Source of the DNA: JAVJSD01 sp040219575
GTDB taxonomy: Bacteria > Planctomycetota > Planctomycetia > Pirellulales > Pirellulaceae
Length of the DNA: 64,000 nt
Direction: 5' to 3'
Assembly: GCA_040219575.1 (NCBI GenBank)
Contig: JAVJSD010000119.1
Coordinates: 62,001 to 126,000, forward strand
Shown here in pieces: positions 33,843-45,437 of this stretch. The translations under genes and the position numbers were made by a program. The notes below the pieces were generated by a model. That model did not search any database, was not told the origin of the DNA, and worked only from the letters and a program-made list of their open reading frames with translations. Position 1 is the stretch's first letter. Each line of letters opens with the position of its first letter.

Positions 33843-34526
33843 ATGACCGCCGACATCGACGCCCTGATGACGGAGATCGAACAGTTGATCGTCGAGCAGA
33901 TGTCGACCGACGACGCCGACGAGCAGCGCCGCCTGGCCGACGCCGCGATCGAGAAGGCCGAGCAGCTTGTCGCCCGGCGGCGCGACAGCGCCGAGGCGCA
34001 TTACATGCTGGCCGTCTGCTGGTACCATCATCCCGACCGCTCGCGGCGGCGCTCGGAGCAGGTCCGCCAGCATCTCGATATCGCGCTGGGGCTCGACCAC
34101 GACCACCAGTTCGCCAACCAGTACCTGGCCTTCATCAATCTCGATCAGTCGCGGTACGAGGCGGCGCTGGCGCGGCTGGAGAAAACCGACTTCGACTACT
34201 TCGACGCCATCGGCCAACCCTGGCGGGCGCTCAAGGCCCGCGAGTTGCTCGTCGTCTGCCGCCTGCGGACCGGCCGCAGTTCGTTCGACATCGAGGAGTT
34301 GCACAACTTCATCGAAGAGTATCTCGACCAGTTCGAGGAAGACCCCAGCGCCACGACGTGGCCGGTGGAGCTGCGCTCCTGCGCCGAGTGGCTGTTCGAG
34401 CGCGGCGACGACGTCGACAATCCGATTCTGGAGACGATCCTTTCGTTCCTCGCCGAGATCGACTTTCTCGACTCGCTGGAGAACCAGGCCCTGCTCGACG
34501 CCTGGAAGAAGCACAAGGCTGTGTAG
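33843..34526 (+). CDS. TPR-like hypothetical protein
   Basis: A 227-residue soluble protein, nearly all helical, with TPR-like pairs: ADAAIEKAEQLVARRRDSAE, AHYMLAVCWYHHPD, QHLDIALGLDHDHQFANQYL, RYEAALARLEKTDFDYF. The second half (ELHNFIEEYLDQFEEDPSAT and on) is helical and acidic. It was probably built for protein-protein contacts. A single-gene unit. TAATG lies at its start with GGAGGACTGCCGC upstream, a good ribosome binding site. Confidence 0.7.
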   Translation: MTADIDALMTEIEQLIVEQMSTDDADEQRRLADAAIEKAEQLVARRRDSAEAHYMLAVCWYHHPDRSRRRSEQVRQHLDIALGLDHDHQFANQYLAFINLDQSRYEAALARLEKTDFDYFDAIGQPWRALKARELLVVCRLRTGRSSFDIEELHNFIEEYLDQFEEDPSATTWPVELRSCAEWLFERGDDVDNPILETILSFLAEIDFLDSLENQALLDAWKKHKAV

Positions 34527-34814
34527 TCGGAAGCGAGGTAGTCCGCAGATAACGCAGATTGCCGTAGTAGCGCGGCCTGTCGGCCGCAGCCAAGTAAGGA
34601 ACATGAGGAAACGAAGAGAACGGAGGAATTGCCGCGGAGTTGGAACAGGAGTCAGCAGAGAGAGCAGAGGCGATGAAGAATTGCGCGGGAAGTGCAGGAA
34701 TCGACTGTTAGCAACGCAGATGAAAGCGAATCGCGGCCAATCGCTTTCTTGACCGTCTGCCGGCGCTGAAGTGATTCCCGGCGGTTTGCATCCGCCTTCA
34801 AGGCGTTGCGAACT

Positions 34815-35630
34815 TTACGACGGCCCCGCCGAACCTTCTTCGCCAGCAGCACAAGCAGCGAACAGGGCCGCCAGGTCGGCGAAGGTCTGCAATTCGCCGA
34901 ACTGCACACTGGCGGGTTTCTGCTTCGCGGCCAGGTTGGTGAGCAGCCAGGAGACGACGAACAGCCCAATTGCGAACACGGCCAGGAATTTGGCTGGCGT
35001 TGCCAAGAACCCCGTGATGGCAGCGAAGCCCGCCGCTCCGAATCCCGCGACGCCAAACAGCCACGAGAAGATCAACATTCTCGTCGCCGCGTCGTATTCA
35101 GGCGTCTCGATCTTCACGTCGGGTAAAGCGCCTGGAGCAAGTCGCGATATGGGACCGAGAAACGTCTGCAAATGGTTCCGCGTGTACTCGTGCAGCAACG
35201 TCGTGGGGCGTACCTCCGCGACGTCGGCGCCCGCGTCGCGAAGGAGCGACCGAACGGTCAGGAAAGCGGCGGCGCGCCGGCAAGGCCGGCCGAAGAATGT
35301 GGCCGGGCGAATCGTTGGTGCGACGGCGTTGGCCGCTATCAGTTCGCAGACGCCGTTGAGGGACTTGGACTCGGCCGGTTCGAGAACACCGCGCCACTGG
35401 TCATCAGAAAGATCGACGCGCCACCACGCATTCATGGCCCGGCCGAGTGGACGCCAACCGACGAGATCGCATGCCTCGCGCCAATCCGCGACGGTCGATT
35501 CCAGGGTGAGAGTAACGTCAGGATCAGCCACGGGATCGAACTGGCACTGTTGACGGTGGTCGTCGATGAGCACGGCAAGCACATAGTCACGGCTGGCCGG
35601 TGCGTCGATAGTCGAGAATTCCACGTCCAT
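34815..35630 (-). CDS. Hypothetical membrane protein with two adjacent helices
   Basis: A 271-residue protein starting MDVEFSTIDAPASRDYVLAV. The first 170 residues are soluble and mixed alpha/beta with a Trp-rich centre (GWRPLGRAMNAWWRVDLSDDQ). Two hydrophobic segments follow (MLIFSWLFGVAGFGAAGFAAI and FLAVFAIGLFVVSWLLTNL), so the short C-terminal tail and the N-terminal domain lie on the same side. The frame is open upstream to 35855 but passes a perfect 33-bp palindrome there and is not protein-like. Family not recognised. Confidence 0.6.
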   Translation of the reverse strand: MDVEFSTIDAPASRDYVLAVLIDDHRQQCQFDPVADPDVTLTLESTVADWREACDLVGWRPLGRAMNAWWRVDLSDDQWRGVLEPAESKSLNGVCELIAANAVAPTIRPATFFGRPCRRAAAFLTVRSLLRDAGADVAEVRPTTLLHEYTRNHLQTFLGPISRLAPGALPDVKIETPEYDAATRMLIFSWLFGVAGFGAAGFAAITGFLATPAKFLAVFAIGLFVVSWLLTNLAAKQKPASVQFGELQTFADLAALFAACAAGEEGSAGPS

Positions 35631-36041
35631 GTTCACGGCGTTTGCTGGCTGACGATTGGTCCCGCGACGCCCGCATCCACATTGTAAAAGCCCGTCGCCA
35701 CGCCCTATGCAAAACAACTTGTTGTCGGAGAGAAGTTTCCCAGTAAGCCCTGCATCCTGAACAACTTGTTCAGGATGCAGGTTGCACCGCAGGTCCCTCG
35801 CAGAGACAAAGGACCGTTGGATGGCCTCAGTGTAGTCGGTCCGCGGCGGGAGCAATCAATCGGGCGAACGGGTAGTGCGTCCAGGCCGGGATTCGCCCGA
35901 GGCCGCCGCGTGGCGCGGGGATAAATCCCTTCAGGGTTCTCGTTTCGGCCGTCGCTCATCTACCCGGGGTGCGCTGCGCGACCCCGGGCTGCGGCATGCA
36001 ACGCCTTCGGCGTAATTCGCAGATACCATCCACGCACGACC
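35631..36041. other. Gene-free spacer with palindromes
   Basis: It contains the 33-bp palindrome at 35749-35781 and a second inverted repeat, CCCGGGGTGCGCTGCGCGA then CCCCGGG near 35963-35989, a wording I associate with planctomycete spacers. No gene seen. Confidence 0.6.
35749..35781. repeat. Perfect 33-bp palindrome
   Basis: CCTGCATCCTGAACAA, one central base, then its exact complement TTGTTCAGGATGCAGG. It lies about 120 bp upstream of the minus-strand membrane protein gene. A smaller CAACTTGTTG palindrome is 40 bp away. Confidence 0.92.
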
Positions 36042-36082
36042 AAAAAAAACGCCGTCGCCTTGAGAGTTCAAGGCGACGGCGT
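36042..36082 (-). terminator. Intrinsic terminator of nrdJ
   Basis: On the minus strand ACGCCGTCGCCTTGA pairs with its complement around a four-base loop and is followed by eight T (plus-strand A-run 36042-36049). It lies 45 bp after the nrdJ stop. Confidence 0.93.
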
Positions 36083-36126
36083 CGGGTGGGAAAACGGACT
36101 GCTCTGGCTTCCCGCCGTGTAGTCCT

Positions 36127-39111
<2,985 letters not shown>

Positions 39112-39276
39112 TAGAGGACTCCTTTCAAGAGCACGGTGTGTTCCATCACGGGGCCGCGAGACTTCCCTAATATAAACAAACGTATAGTACGTGTCTCGGG
39201 TGTAATTCTCGACGTGACCTGTAGACGGGTAGAATGCGACATAACCCCTTAGAAGCAGGGGCTGGACAGCCTGGTT

Positions 39277-39323
39277 GCCCTATATATTGTAGCTCGGCTG
39301 GCGATCACCACAATATTTAGCAC
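39277..39323 (-). promoter_or_regulatory. Tandem NrdR boxes over the nrdJ promoter
   Basis: Box 1 (minus strand CTACAATATATAGGGC, 39277-39292) and box 2 (plus strand CCACAATATTTAGCAC, 39308-39323) match the core CWATATWTWG of NrdR boxes at 10 and 9-10 of 10 positions and start 31 bp apart, three helical turns. On the minus strand TTGTGG (39313-39308) and TACAAT (39291-39286) with a 16-bp spacer form a plausible promoter, each element inside one box. The leader would then be about 165 nt. Confidence 0.85.
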
Positions 39324-39529
39324 GGGAGGCCAAGTTTACAGATTTCGAATGAGACGTCAATCATTCTCTGGAAACTTTTTTTAAGTCATTTTCATCATTG
39401 GACTTGCGTCTTAATAACCCGGCCGAGAGGCTGCTGGCGCCAGCGTGCCGTGACAGCATTGCCGAAGCGTCTTGTGAACGCCGAATGAAGACGCGAGGGG
39501 CGGAATCGTGAACCTTCGACGGGGTTTCT
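39324..39529. other. Remaining spacer between nrdJ promoter and symporter gene
   Basis: AT-richer than the window average around 39335-39420. No riboswitch-like conserved box and no open frame recognised. Confidence 0.5.
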
Positions 39530-41044
39530 TCACGATTTCGACTCCTCGAACTCGTGCTCAGGCTGTTCGGGAAAAGCCTGTTTGGACGTTTGTTGCGTCT
39601 CGAAGCGGCTGACGACGGCGCAGCCGCAGGCGTCGCTCCACACGTTCACACTGGTGCGGCACATGTCGAGCACGCGATCGACGGCGATGATGATGCCCTG
39701 CAGTTCCAGCGGCAGGCCGACCGCTTGCAGGATGATGACCATCATCACCAACCCGGCGTGCGGGATGCCCGCCGCGCCGATGCTGGCCAGCAGGGCGGTC
39801 AGGGCGACGACGATTTGCTGGGTGATCGGCAGGGCCTCGCCGCGATACAGCTGGGCGATGAACAGCACCGCCACCGCTTCATACAGCGCGGTGCCGTCCA
39901 TGTTCACGGTGGCGCCGAGCGGCAGCACGAACGAGCTGACGCGGTTGCTCACGCCGGCCCGCTGCTCCACGCAGGCCATCGTCAGCGGCAGCGTGGCGTT
40001 GCTCGAGGCGGAGCTGAACGCCGTCAGCAGGGCCGGGCTGAGCGCCTTGATGTACTCCCACGGATTCCGCCGGGCGACAAACGCCAGGATCAGCGGCAGC
40101 GTGACGAAGGCGTGAAACACCAGCGCCAGGAAGACGGTCAGCATGTACCAGAACAGCGAACCAAACACGCCGATGCCCTGCGTGGCGGTGACGTACAACA
40201 TCAGAAACAGCACGCCCACGGGCGCCAGGCGGATGATGGCCATCGTCATCCGCATCATCACCTCGAAGGCCGCGTTGAAGAACTCGGTGAGCAACTCCGT
40301 CGTCTTTCCGCCAACCAGCAAGGCGAAGATCGCGAAGGCCAGGCTGAAGGCGATGATCGACAGGAAGTTTCCCTCGGCCAGCGCCGCAATGGGATTGGGC
40401 GGAATCATCGTCTTCAGTTGGTTGAACAGCACGTCGCCCAGGTTGCCGGCCGCCACGTCGGGCGCTTCGCCGCCCTGGGGATTGAGGCCGGTGTTGAGGC
40501 CGGGGTTGATGATATTGACCAGAATCAAGCCTGTAGTGATGGCGATCAGGCTGGTGCTCATGTAGTACAGGATGGTGCGGCCGAACATGCGGCCCAGGCG
40601 TTCGGCGTGGCCGAGTCCCAGCACGCCGGTCATCAGCGAGGTGACGATCAGCGGCACCGCCACCATCTGCAGCAACCGCAGGAAGAGCTTGCCGATGGCG
40701 TTGGCGGCTTCGCCCAGCGTGCGAGCCCAGGAGCGGCCGTAGGTTTCAAACAGTTGATAGATCTGCGGGTGTTTGGCCGCCAGTTTATCGAGGGTGGCGT
40801 AGGCCTCGCTGGGCGGCTTCATGCCGTCGACCAGCAGCGTGCTGACCGCGCCGTCGTCGTCGGTGACGGTGATTTCTACGACGTCGACCGAGTCGAACAT
40901 CTTGATCGACGCCACGCCGTCGGGCAGGGCCGCCTCGGGAACCTCGGACTCGCGCTGGCTGAGCGTGACGTTGAGCGTCAAGCCGATGCCCGCGCCGATG
41001 ATCATGCCGATGAGAATCTGCCAGTGCAGGGCCAGCTTGAACAT
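39530..41044 (-). CDS. Dicarboxylate/amino-acid:cation symporter (DAACS family)
   Basis: A 504-residue secondary transporter of the GltP/DctA family. Core motifs are present: AFSSASSNATLPLTMACVEQ (serine-rich hairpin HP1), LPLGATVNMDGTALYEAVAV (TM7 NMDGT), ASIGAAGIPHAGLVMM (HP2) and VDRVLDMCRTSVNVWSDACG (TM8). The loop after the first helix (residues about 25-100) is longer than in DctA and contains a small predicted beta-rich segment (VDVVEITVTDDDGAVSTLLV), probably outside the cell. Substrate likely a C4-dicarboxylate or glutamate. Single-gene unit. Confidence 0.92.
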   Translation of the reverse strand: MFKLALHWQILIGMIIGAGIGLTLNVTLSQRESEVPEAALPDGVASIKMFDSVDVVEITVTDDDGAVSTLLVDGMKPPSEAYATLDKLAAKHPQIYQLFETYGRSWARTLGEAANAIGKLFLRLLQMVAVPLIVTSLMTGVLGLGHAERLGRMFGRTILYYMSTSLIAITTGLILVNIINPGLNTGLNPQGGEAPDVAAGNLGDVLFNQLKTMIPPNPIAALAEGNFLSIIAFSLAFAIFALLVGGKTTELLTEFFNAAFEVMMRMTMAIIRLAPVGVLFLMLYVTATQGIGVFGSLFWYMLTVFLALVFHAFVTLPLILAFVARRNPWEYIKALSPALLTAFSSASSNATLPLTMACVEQRAGVSNRVSSFVLPLGATVNMDGTALYEAVAVLFIAQLYRGEALPITQQIVVALTALLASIGAAGIPHAGLVMMVIILQAVGLPLELQGIIIAVDRVLDMCRTSVNVWSDACGCAVVSRFETQQTSKQAFPEQPEHEFEESKS

Positions 41045-41133
41045 TCACGACTCCGGTGCTTCTCGGTGGATCCACGAGGGGTTCGGATTATACCGAAATC
41101 GGCCGCTGGCCGTTCGTCGACGGAGCCGGTTGT

Positions 41134-41231
41134 GTGCCATGCTCTCACCGCGCAGCGGGGTGAGCATGTTTTCGCAACGCGGGTTAGAACGGAGTTGCAT
41201 GCTCACCCGCCTACGGCGTGAGAGCATGGCA
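41134..41231. repeat. Nested palindrome GTGCCATGCTCTCAC (family G)
   Basis: The outer arms GTGCCATGCTCTCAC and GTGAGAGCATGGCAC are perfect complements 98 bp end to end. Inside, GGGTGAGCATG and CATGCTCACCC form a second perfect pair. It fills the spacer between the symporter and cpaF. Confidence 0.88.
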
Positions 41232-41254
41232 CCCAGACGCTCAAAACTTGGTTG

Positions 41255-42367
41255 CTACTTCGACCACATGGCGCCGCTGTGGGCGATGCGGTCGGCCATG
41301 CCGTGATCGTACGGTTCGCTGGCGAAGGTGGGCTTTTCGCCGGAGGGTTCGAGTTCCGCCAGGATCCGGCCGTCGGCCGATTTACCGGAGAGCCGGCAGG
41401 TGAACAGGTCGCGCATCTGGTACTGGTTGTTGGCGTCGAGGCCGAGCACCTCCGTGATCCGCACGATCCGCCGCGAGCCGTCTTCCGAAAAGCGGCTGAG
41501 CTGCACCACCAGGTCGATCGCCGAAGCGACCTGCGCCCGGGCCACGTAAACGGGAATCTCGACGTCGCTCATCAGCGACAGCGTCTCCAACCGCACCGCC
41601 GCGTCGAAGGCCGTGTTGGCGTGCACCGTGGAGAGACTGCCCGAGTGGCCGCTGAGCATCGATTGCACCATGTCGAGCGCCTCGCCGCCGCGGACTTCGC
41701 CCACGATGATGCGGTCGGGCCGCATCCGCAGTGAGGCGACGAACAACTGACGAATGGAAAGTCCGCCGCGGCCGAACTGATCGGGCCGCTGCACTTCGAG
41801 GTAGATGGTATGCCGCTGCGGCAACCGCAGTTCGGCGGTGTCTTCGATGACGATGATCCGCTCTTCCGCCGGCACGGCCGCGGAGACCGCCCCCAGCAGC
41901 GAGGTCTTTCCCGTGCCGGTGCCGCCCGAGATGATGATGTTCTTGTGCAGCCGCACGCAGATTTCGAGAAACTCGCGGGCCGACTCCGAAATGCTGCCGA
42001 AGCGGATCAAATCGTCGAGCGACATGCCGCCGCGCTGGAACTTGCGGATGGTGACGCACGTGCCGTTGCGGCAGCCGGGCGGGATGATGGCGTGCACGCG
42101 CGAGCCGTCGGGCAGGCGGGCGTCGAGAATGGGCCGCTCGTGATTGATGTCGCGGCCGACCCACTGGGCGACGTTGTGCACGGCCGAGAGCAGTGCGTCT
42201 TCGCTCTCGAAACAGACGTCGGTTTCGATCAGTCGACCGGCCCGTTCGATGTACACCTGGTTGTAGCGATTGACCATCACCTCGGTGACCGAGGGGTCGG
42301 CGAGGAACTCGTTGATGGGGCTGAGGAAGTACTCGACGCTCGCTTCAAAAATCGCCTCGCGTGACAT
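41255..42367 (-). CDS. cpaF: CpaF/TadA-type secretion ATPase
   Basis: A 370-residue hexameric secretion ATPase. The N-terminal domain has DPSVTEVMVNRYNQVYIERAG; the motor has Walker A ISGGTGTGKTSLLGA (about 145-159), the Asp box VIEDTAELRLPQ, Walker B RMRPDRIIVGEVRGGEALDM and the His box GHSGSLSTVHANT. It is complete and shorter than CpaF of Caulobacter because the N-terminal extension is missing. In other bacteria it powers tight-adherence pili with tadBC, cpaB and pilin genes, none of which is present within this window, so it is an orphan here. Confidence 0.92.
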   Translation of the reverse strand: MSREAIFEASVEYFLSPINEFLADPSVTEVMVNRYNQVYIERAGRLIETDVCFESEDALLSAVHNVAQWVGRDINHERPILDARLPDGSRVHAIIPPGCRNGTCVTIRKFQRGGMSLDDLIRFGSISESAREFLEICVRLHKNIIISGGTGTGKTSLLGAVSAAVPAEERIIVIEDTAELRLPQRHTIYLEVQRPDQFGRGGLSIRQLFVASLRMRPDRIIVGEVRGGEALDMVQSMLSGHSGSLSTVHANTAFDAAVRLETLSLMSDVEIPVYVARAQVASAIDLVVQLSRFSEDGSRRIVRITEVLGLDANNQYQMRDLFTCRLSGKSADGRILAELEPSGEKPTFASEPYDHGMADRIAHSGAMWSK

Positions 42368-42427
42368 CGGCTCGACCGTGACGGGTTGGGGGTTTATGGT
42401 GAGGGACAGGATTCATCTTACTCCACG

Positions 42428-42519
42428 TTGTAGCGGAAGTCGTGAGACTTCCGAGACGTCGAAACTCTCACGAGTTCACTACGCGGATTGAAAGGTCGGA
42501 ACTCTCACGAGCTCCGCTG
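42428..42519. repeat. Palindromic repeat family C, copy C1
   Basis: GTAGCGGAAGTCGTGAGACT then TCCGAG, followed by two copies of AACTCTCACGAG. It occupies the spacer up to 11 bp before thiL and so forms most of its leader. Confidence 0.85.
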
Positions 42520-42530
42520 CGCTGTGGGTC

Positions 42531-43445
42531 ATGGAACAATCGTTCATCGACTGGTTGCGAAATCGAGCGACGGACTCGCCCGGCGTGAAGCTCGGCATCG
42601 GCGACGACGCGGCCATCCTGGCGCGGCCCGCTCGCGATCTGGTGGTGACAACCGACCTGCTGACCGAGGGCGTCGATTTTCGGCTGGCCGAGTGCGACGC
42701 GCGGCGTGTGGGCCGCAAGGCGCTGGCGGTGAATCTGAGCGATCTGGCGGCGATGGCGGCGGTTCCCCGCGCGGCGTTTGTCTCGCTGGCGCTGCCGCGC
42801 GAGGGCGCCGCGGAGTTGGCCGAGGCGCTGTACGAAGGACTGTTGCCGCTCGCCGAGCAGTACGCGATCGCGCTGGCCGGCGGCGATACAAACACCTGGG
42901 AGGGCGGCCTCGTCCTCAGTGTGACGGCCATCGGCGAGGCGACCGAACAGGGCCCCTGGCGGCGCGGCGGCGGTCGCCCGGGCGACCGAATTCTGGCGAC
43001 GGGTCAATTCGGCGGCAGCCTGCTGGGGCGGCATTTCGACTTTGAGCCGCGTGTCGCGGAGGCGCTGCTGCTCAATCGCCGGTACCGGATCAACGCCGCC
43101 ATCGACGTCAGCGACGGCCTGGCGCTCGACGTCTCCCGACTGGCGGCTGAAAGCGGCTGCGGTGCGGTACTGCGTCCATACGACGTGCCGGTGAGCGACG
43201 CCGCCTACGAGTTCGCCCGTCAGCGTGAAGGCGGCGTGACACCGCTGCAGCACGCCCTGTGCGATGGCGAGGATTTCGAGTTGGTGTTGACGGCGCCGAC
43301 CGAGGAGGCCGCCCGCCTCGTCGGCGATCAACCGCTCGACGTGCCGATCACCGACATCGGCGAACTGATCGCGGGGACCGGTCTGTGGCAGGTGGATGCC
43401 CAAGGTGTGCGGACGCCGCTCGAAGCGCGCGGTTATCAGCACTAG
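42531..43445 (+). CDS. thiL: Thiamine-monophosphate kinase
   Basis: A 304-residue enzyme that phosphorylates thiamine monophosphate to the diphosphate cofactor. It shows the AIR-synthase-like fold: GIGDDAAIL (about 23-31), TTDLLTEGVDFR, GRKALAVNLSDLAAM, ALAGGDTNTW, GDRILATGQFGGSLLG, and AAIDVSDGLALDVSRL, CDGEDFELVL. All metal-binding Asp residues in these motifs are intact. No other thiamine biosynthesis gene adjoins it; a thiamine-binding protein gene is far away at 7306. The leader consists mainly of repeat C1, so its expression may depend on sequences in that repeat. Confidence 0.95.
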   Translation: MEQSFIDWLRNRATDSPGVKLGIGDDAAILARPARDLVVTTDLLTEGVDFRLAECDARRVGRKALAVNLSDLAAMAAVPRAAFVSLALPREGAAELAEALYEGLLPLAEQYAIALAGGDTNTWEGGLVLSVTAIGEATEQGPWRRGGGRPGDRILATGQFGGSLLGRHFDFEPRVAEALLLNRRYRINAAIDVSDGLALDVSRLAAESGCGAVLRPYDVPVSDAAYEFARQREGGVTPLQHALCDGEDFELVLTAPTEEAARLVGDQPLDVPITDIGELIAGTGLWQVDAQGVRTPLEARGYQH

Positions 43446-43618
43446 CTCGTCCGCTTCGATTCCTCTGCGGAAATCTGCGTCATCTGCGGACGGCGAGTCG
43501 AAACCCGCGGCCAGGCTGCATGGAGTCGGTCCCCACTCCCCTCGGAGGCGCGAGGGGCTTACAATTCCCGAGGTGAGCTGACGCGCAACGAAGCGAGCCG
43601 ACGAGACGAGGAAACCCC

Positions 43619-44182
43619 ATGAGCAGTGATTCATTCGCCCGACGCCGCCAGGCCCTGGAAGACTCATTCTTTGACAAGAAGAACCAGGAGTTGCTGGCCA
43701 AGCTGCAACAGCAGGTGAAGTCGGAAGAGAGCCGGGCCGCTCTCTCCAACGCCTCCGGAATCAGCAATCCCGTGATTCTGGACCAGTTGGTTTCGCTCGA
43801 GATCAGTCCCGAGGCGATCGCGGCCTTGTCGCTCGTCCCCCTGATCGAGGTCGCCTGGGCCGACGGCAAGATGGAGCCCAAGGAGCGGGAGGCGATTCTC
43901 AAGGCGGCCGAGTCGCAGGGACTCTCGAAAATCGAAGCCATCACGTCGCTGCTGCAAAACTGGCTCGACGAACAACCGGGCCCGCAACTTTCCGCGGCTT
44001 GGCGCGAGTATGTCGGCACGCTCTGCACGCATCTCGATCCACGGGCCCGCGAGGCGCTCAAGACCGACGTGATGGCCCAGAGCCGCAAGGTGGCCGAATC
44101 GGCCGGCGGCATCCTCGGCATCGGTTCGATCTCCTCCGCCGAAAAGGCGAAGCTCGCCGAGCTGGAAGCGGCGTTCGAGTAG
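43619..44182 (+). CDS. TerB-like helical protein
   Basis: A 187-residue soluble protein with an N-terminal basic coiled coil (RRRQALEDSFFDKKNQELLA) and a TerB-like helical domain: LSLVPLIEVAWADGKMEPKE, REAILKAAESQGLSKIEAIT. The WADGxxxxxE pattern is the calcium- or metal-binding loop of the tellurite-resistance TerB and DjlA N-terminal domain family. No ter operon is present. A role in metal or stress response is only suggested by family. Single gene, 173 bp after thiL. Confidence 0.78.
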   Translation: MSSDSFARRRQALEDSFFDKKNQELLAKLQQQVKSEESRAALSNASGISNPVILDQLVSLEISPEAIAALSLVPLIEVAWADGKMEPKEREAILKAAESQGLSKIEAITSLLQNWLDEQPGPQLSAAWREYVGTLCTHLDPRAREALKTDVMAQSRKVAESAGGILGIGSISSAEKAKLAELEAAFE

Positions 44183-44249
44183 ACCCACTCACCTACTCAC
44201 TTACTCGCCAATTACGACGGCAAGCCGTCGGCTTGGGGCGAATTCGCCC

Positions 44250-44319
44250 ACCACTCACCACTCACCACTCACCACTCACCTCCCACCTCCCACCTCCCAC
44301 CTCCCACCACTCACCTCCC
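44250..44319 (-). repeat. Heptad array H3 at the mutM stop codon
   Basis: Ten heptads (ACCACTC and ACCTCCC on the plus strand; GAGTGGT and GGGAGGT on the mutM strand). The TGA stop of mutM (44311-44313) is part of a heptad. It lies between convergent genes, oriented with mutM. Confidence 0.9.
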
Positions 44320-45144
44320 CTGGCATCGAGGGCAGAAAAACGTCGATCGCTGGGCCTGCACGATGCGGCGGATGGGGGAGTCGCCGCAGCGTGGGCAAGG
44401 CTCACCGGCCCGATCGTACACGCGGTGATGATTCTGGTAGCCGCCAGATTCGTTGAGCGCGTTGCGATAGGTGCCGTCGGAGAGCGTCGAGCCTTCAAGT
44501 AGGATCGCCAGTTCCAGCACTTCACGCAGCGCTTTATGAATCGCCGACCACTGCGACTTCCGCAGGCGATGACAGCGCGCCTGGGGATGCACGCCGGCCA
44601 GGTGCAGGATCTCCGAGGCGTACAGGTTGCCGACGCCCGCCAGCGCCTGTTGATCGAGCAGCGCGACTTTCACCTCGCGGCGGCTGGCGCGGAATCGCTC
44701 GCGCAACGCGTCGCACGTGACGGCAAGCGCGTCGGGTCCCAGGCGTGAAACGACCGCCTCCTCCAGGCGCCGCCGATCGAGCAGCCGCACCGAACCGAGC
44801 CCCCGTCGGTCCCAGAACATCAGCCGCGAGGCGGCCACGCCCGACAACTCCAGCACCAACCGCAGGTGCGTCTCGTTGGGCGGCTCGGCCAGCAGCACCA
44901 GGCCGGTCATCCGCGGTTCGAGCACGATCGCGTCGTCGCTGTCGAGCCGGACGATGACGCGTTTGCCAAGGCGGTCGACCGCGAGAATCCTCCGTCCCAC
45001 CGCCCGACGGCGAAACGCGGCGATGGCGGGCGAAAGCAGAATCGGCCGCAACCGGCAACGCGGCCGCGTGACCCGCTCGATCGTGGCGCCGACGATCGGC
45101 AGCACGCCGCGACGCATCGTTTCGACTTCGGGAAGTTCAGGCAT
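44311..45144 (-). CDS. mutM: Formamidopyrimidine-DNA glycosylase
   Basis: A 277-residue base-excision repair enzyme that removes 8-oxoguanine and nicks the strand. The N-terminus MPELPEVETMRRG gives the catalytic Pro and Glu after removal of Met; the DNA-binding helix-two-turn-helix has DQQALAGVGNLYASEILHLA GV; the C-terminal zinc finger is CPRCGDSPIRRIVQAQRST FFCPRCQ, with the Arg that caps the orphan base. Complete and of standard length. Its stop codon lies within heptad array H3, so the last codons may have been altered by the array. Confidence 0.96.
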   Translation of the reverse strand: MPELPEVETMRRGVLPIVGATIERVTRPRCRLRPILLSPAIAAFRRRAVGRRILAVDRLGKRVIVRLDSDDAIVLEPRMTGLVLLAEPPNETHLRLVLELSGVAASRLMFWDRRGLGSVRLLDRRRLEEAVVSRLGPDALAVTCDALRERFRASRREVKVALLDQQALAGVGNLYASEILHLAGVHPQARCHRLRKSQWSAIHKALREVLELAILLEGSTLSDGTYRNALNESGGYQNHHRVYDRAGEPCPRCGDSPIRRIVQAQRSTFFCPRCQGR

Positions 45145-45166
45145 GGAAACAACAGACGGAAGAGGC

Positions 45167-45231
45167 GAACCGCTGATTAGCGCTAATGGGCATCGACTAT
45201 TAGCGTCTGATTAGCGTTTATCAGCGGTTAC
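45167..45231. repeat. Palindromic repeat family D, copy D2
   Basis: GAACCGCTGATTAGCGCTAA ... ATTAGCGTTTATCAGCGGTT, an imperfect 65-bp palindrome with extra internal ATTAGCG copies. It lies upstream of mutM, between mutM and tetR. Confidence 0.88.
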
Positions 45232-45402
45232 TTGTCAGGGTTTCTTCTCAGGGCGTGATTTGCAGGGAAGGGGGTGATTCTAGCGAGTTGGACGCCGCGG
45301 CGGAGTGTCGATGGCGTGACGCAACCGCCTTTATCGCCACAACTTGCAGCTTTGGCTCGATTCCCTGGGCGGCGCGGCCCGAAAACAATCCCAGGAAACC
45401 TC

Positions 45403-45431
45403 TTGTCAATTTTTGACGACTCGTCAATAAT
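45403..45431 (+). promoter_or_regulatory. tetR promoter with composite operator O1
   Basis: TTGTCA (45403-45408), 17 bp, AATAAT (45426-45431). The spacer holds the perfect palindrome TTGACGA-C-TCGTCAA (45413-45427), preceded by a further GTCA half-site five bases away. Transcription would start close to the ATG at 45438, so the message may be leaderless. Confidence 0.8.
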
Positions 45432-45437
45432 GCAGCC

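Noticed and set aside
39112..39276. Cobalamin riboswitch in the long nrdJ leader
   Set aside because: A B12-dependent enzyme with a 165-nt leader invites it, but I find no B12-box-like core and the NrdR boxes explain control.
44250..44319. CRISPR-like array at the mutM end, and similar at 25483 and 51048
   Set aside because: Units are contiguous 7-, 15- or 19-mers with no unique spacers and no cas genes nearby.
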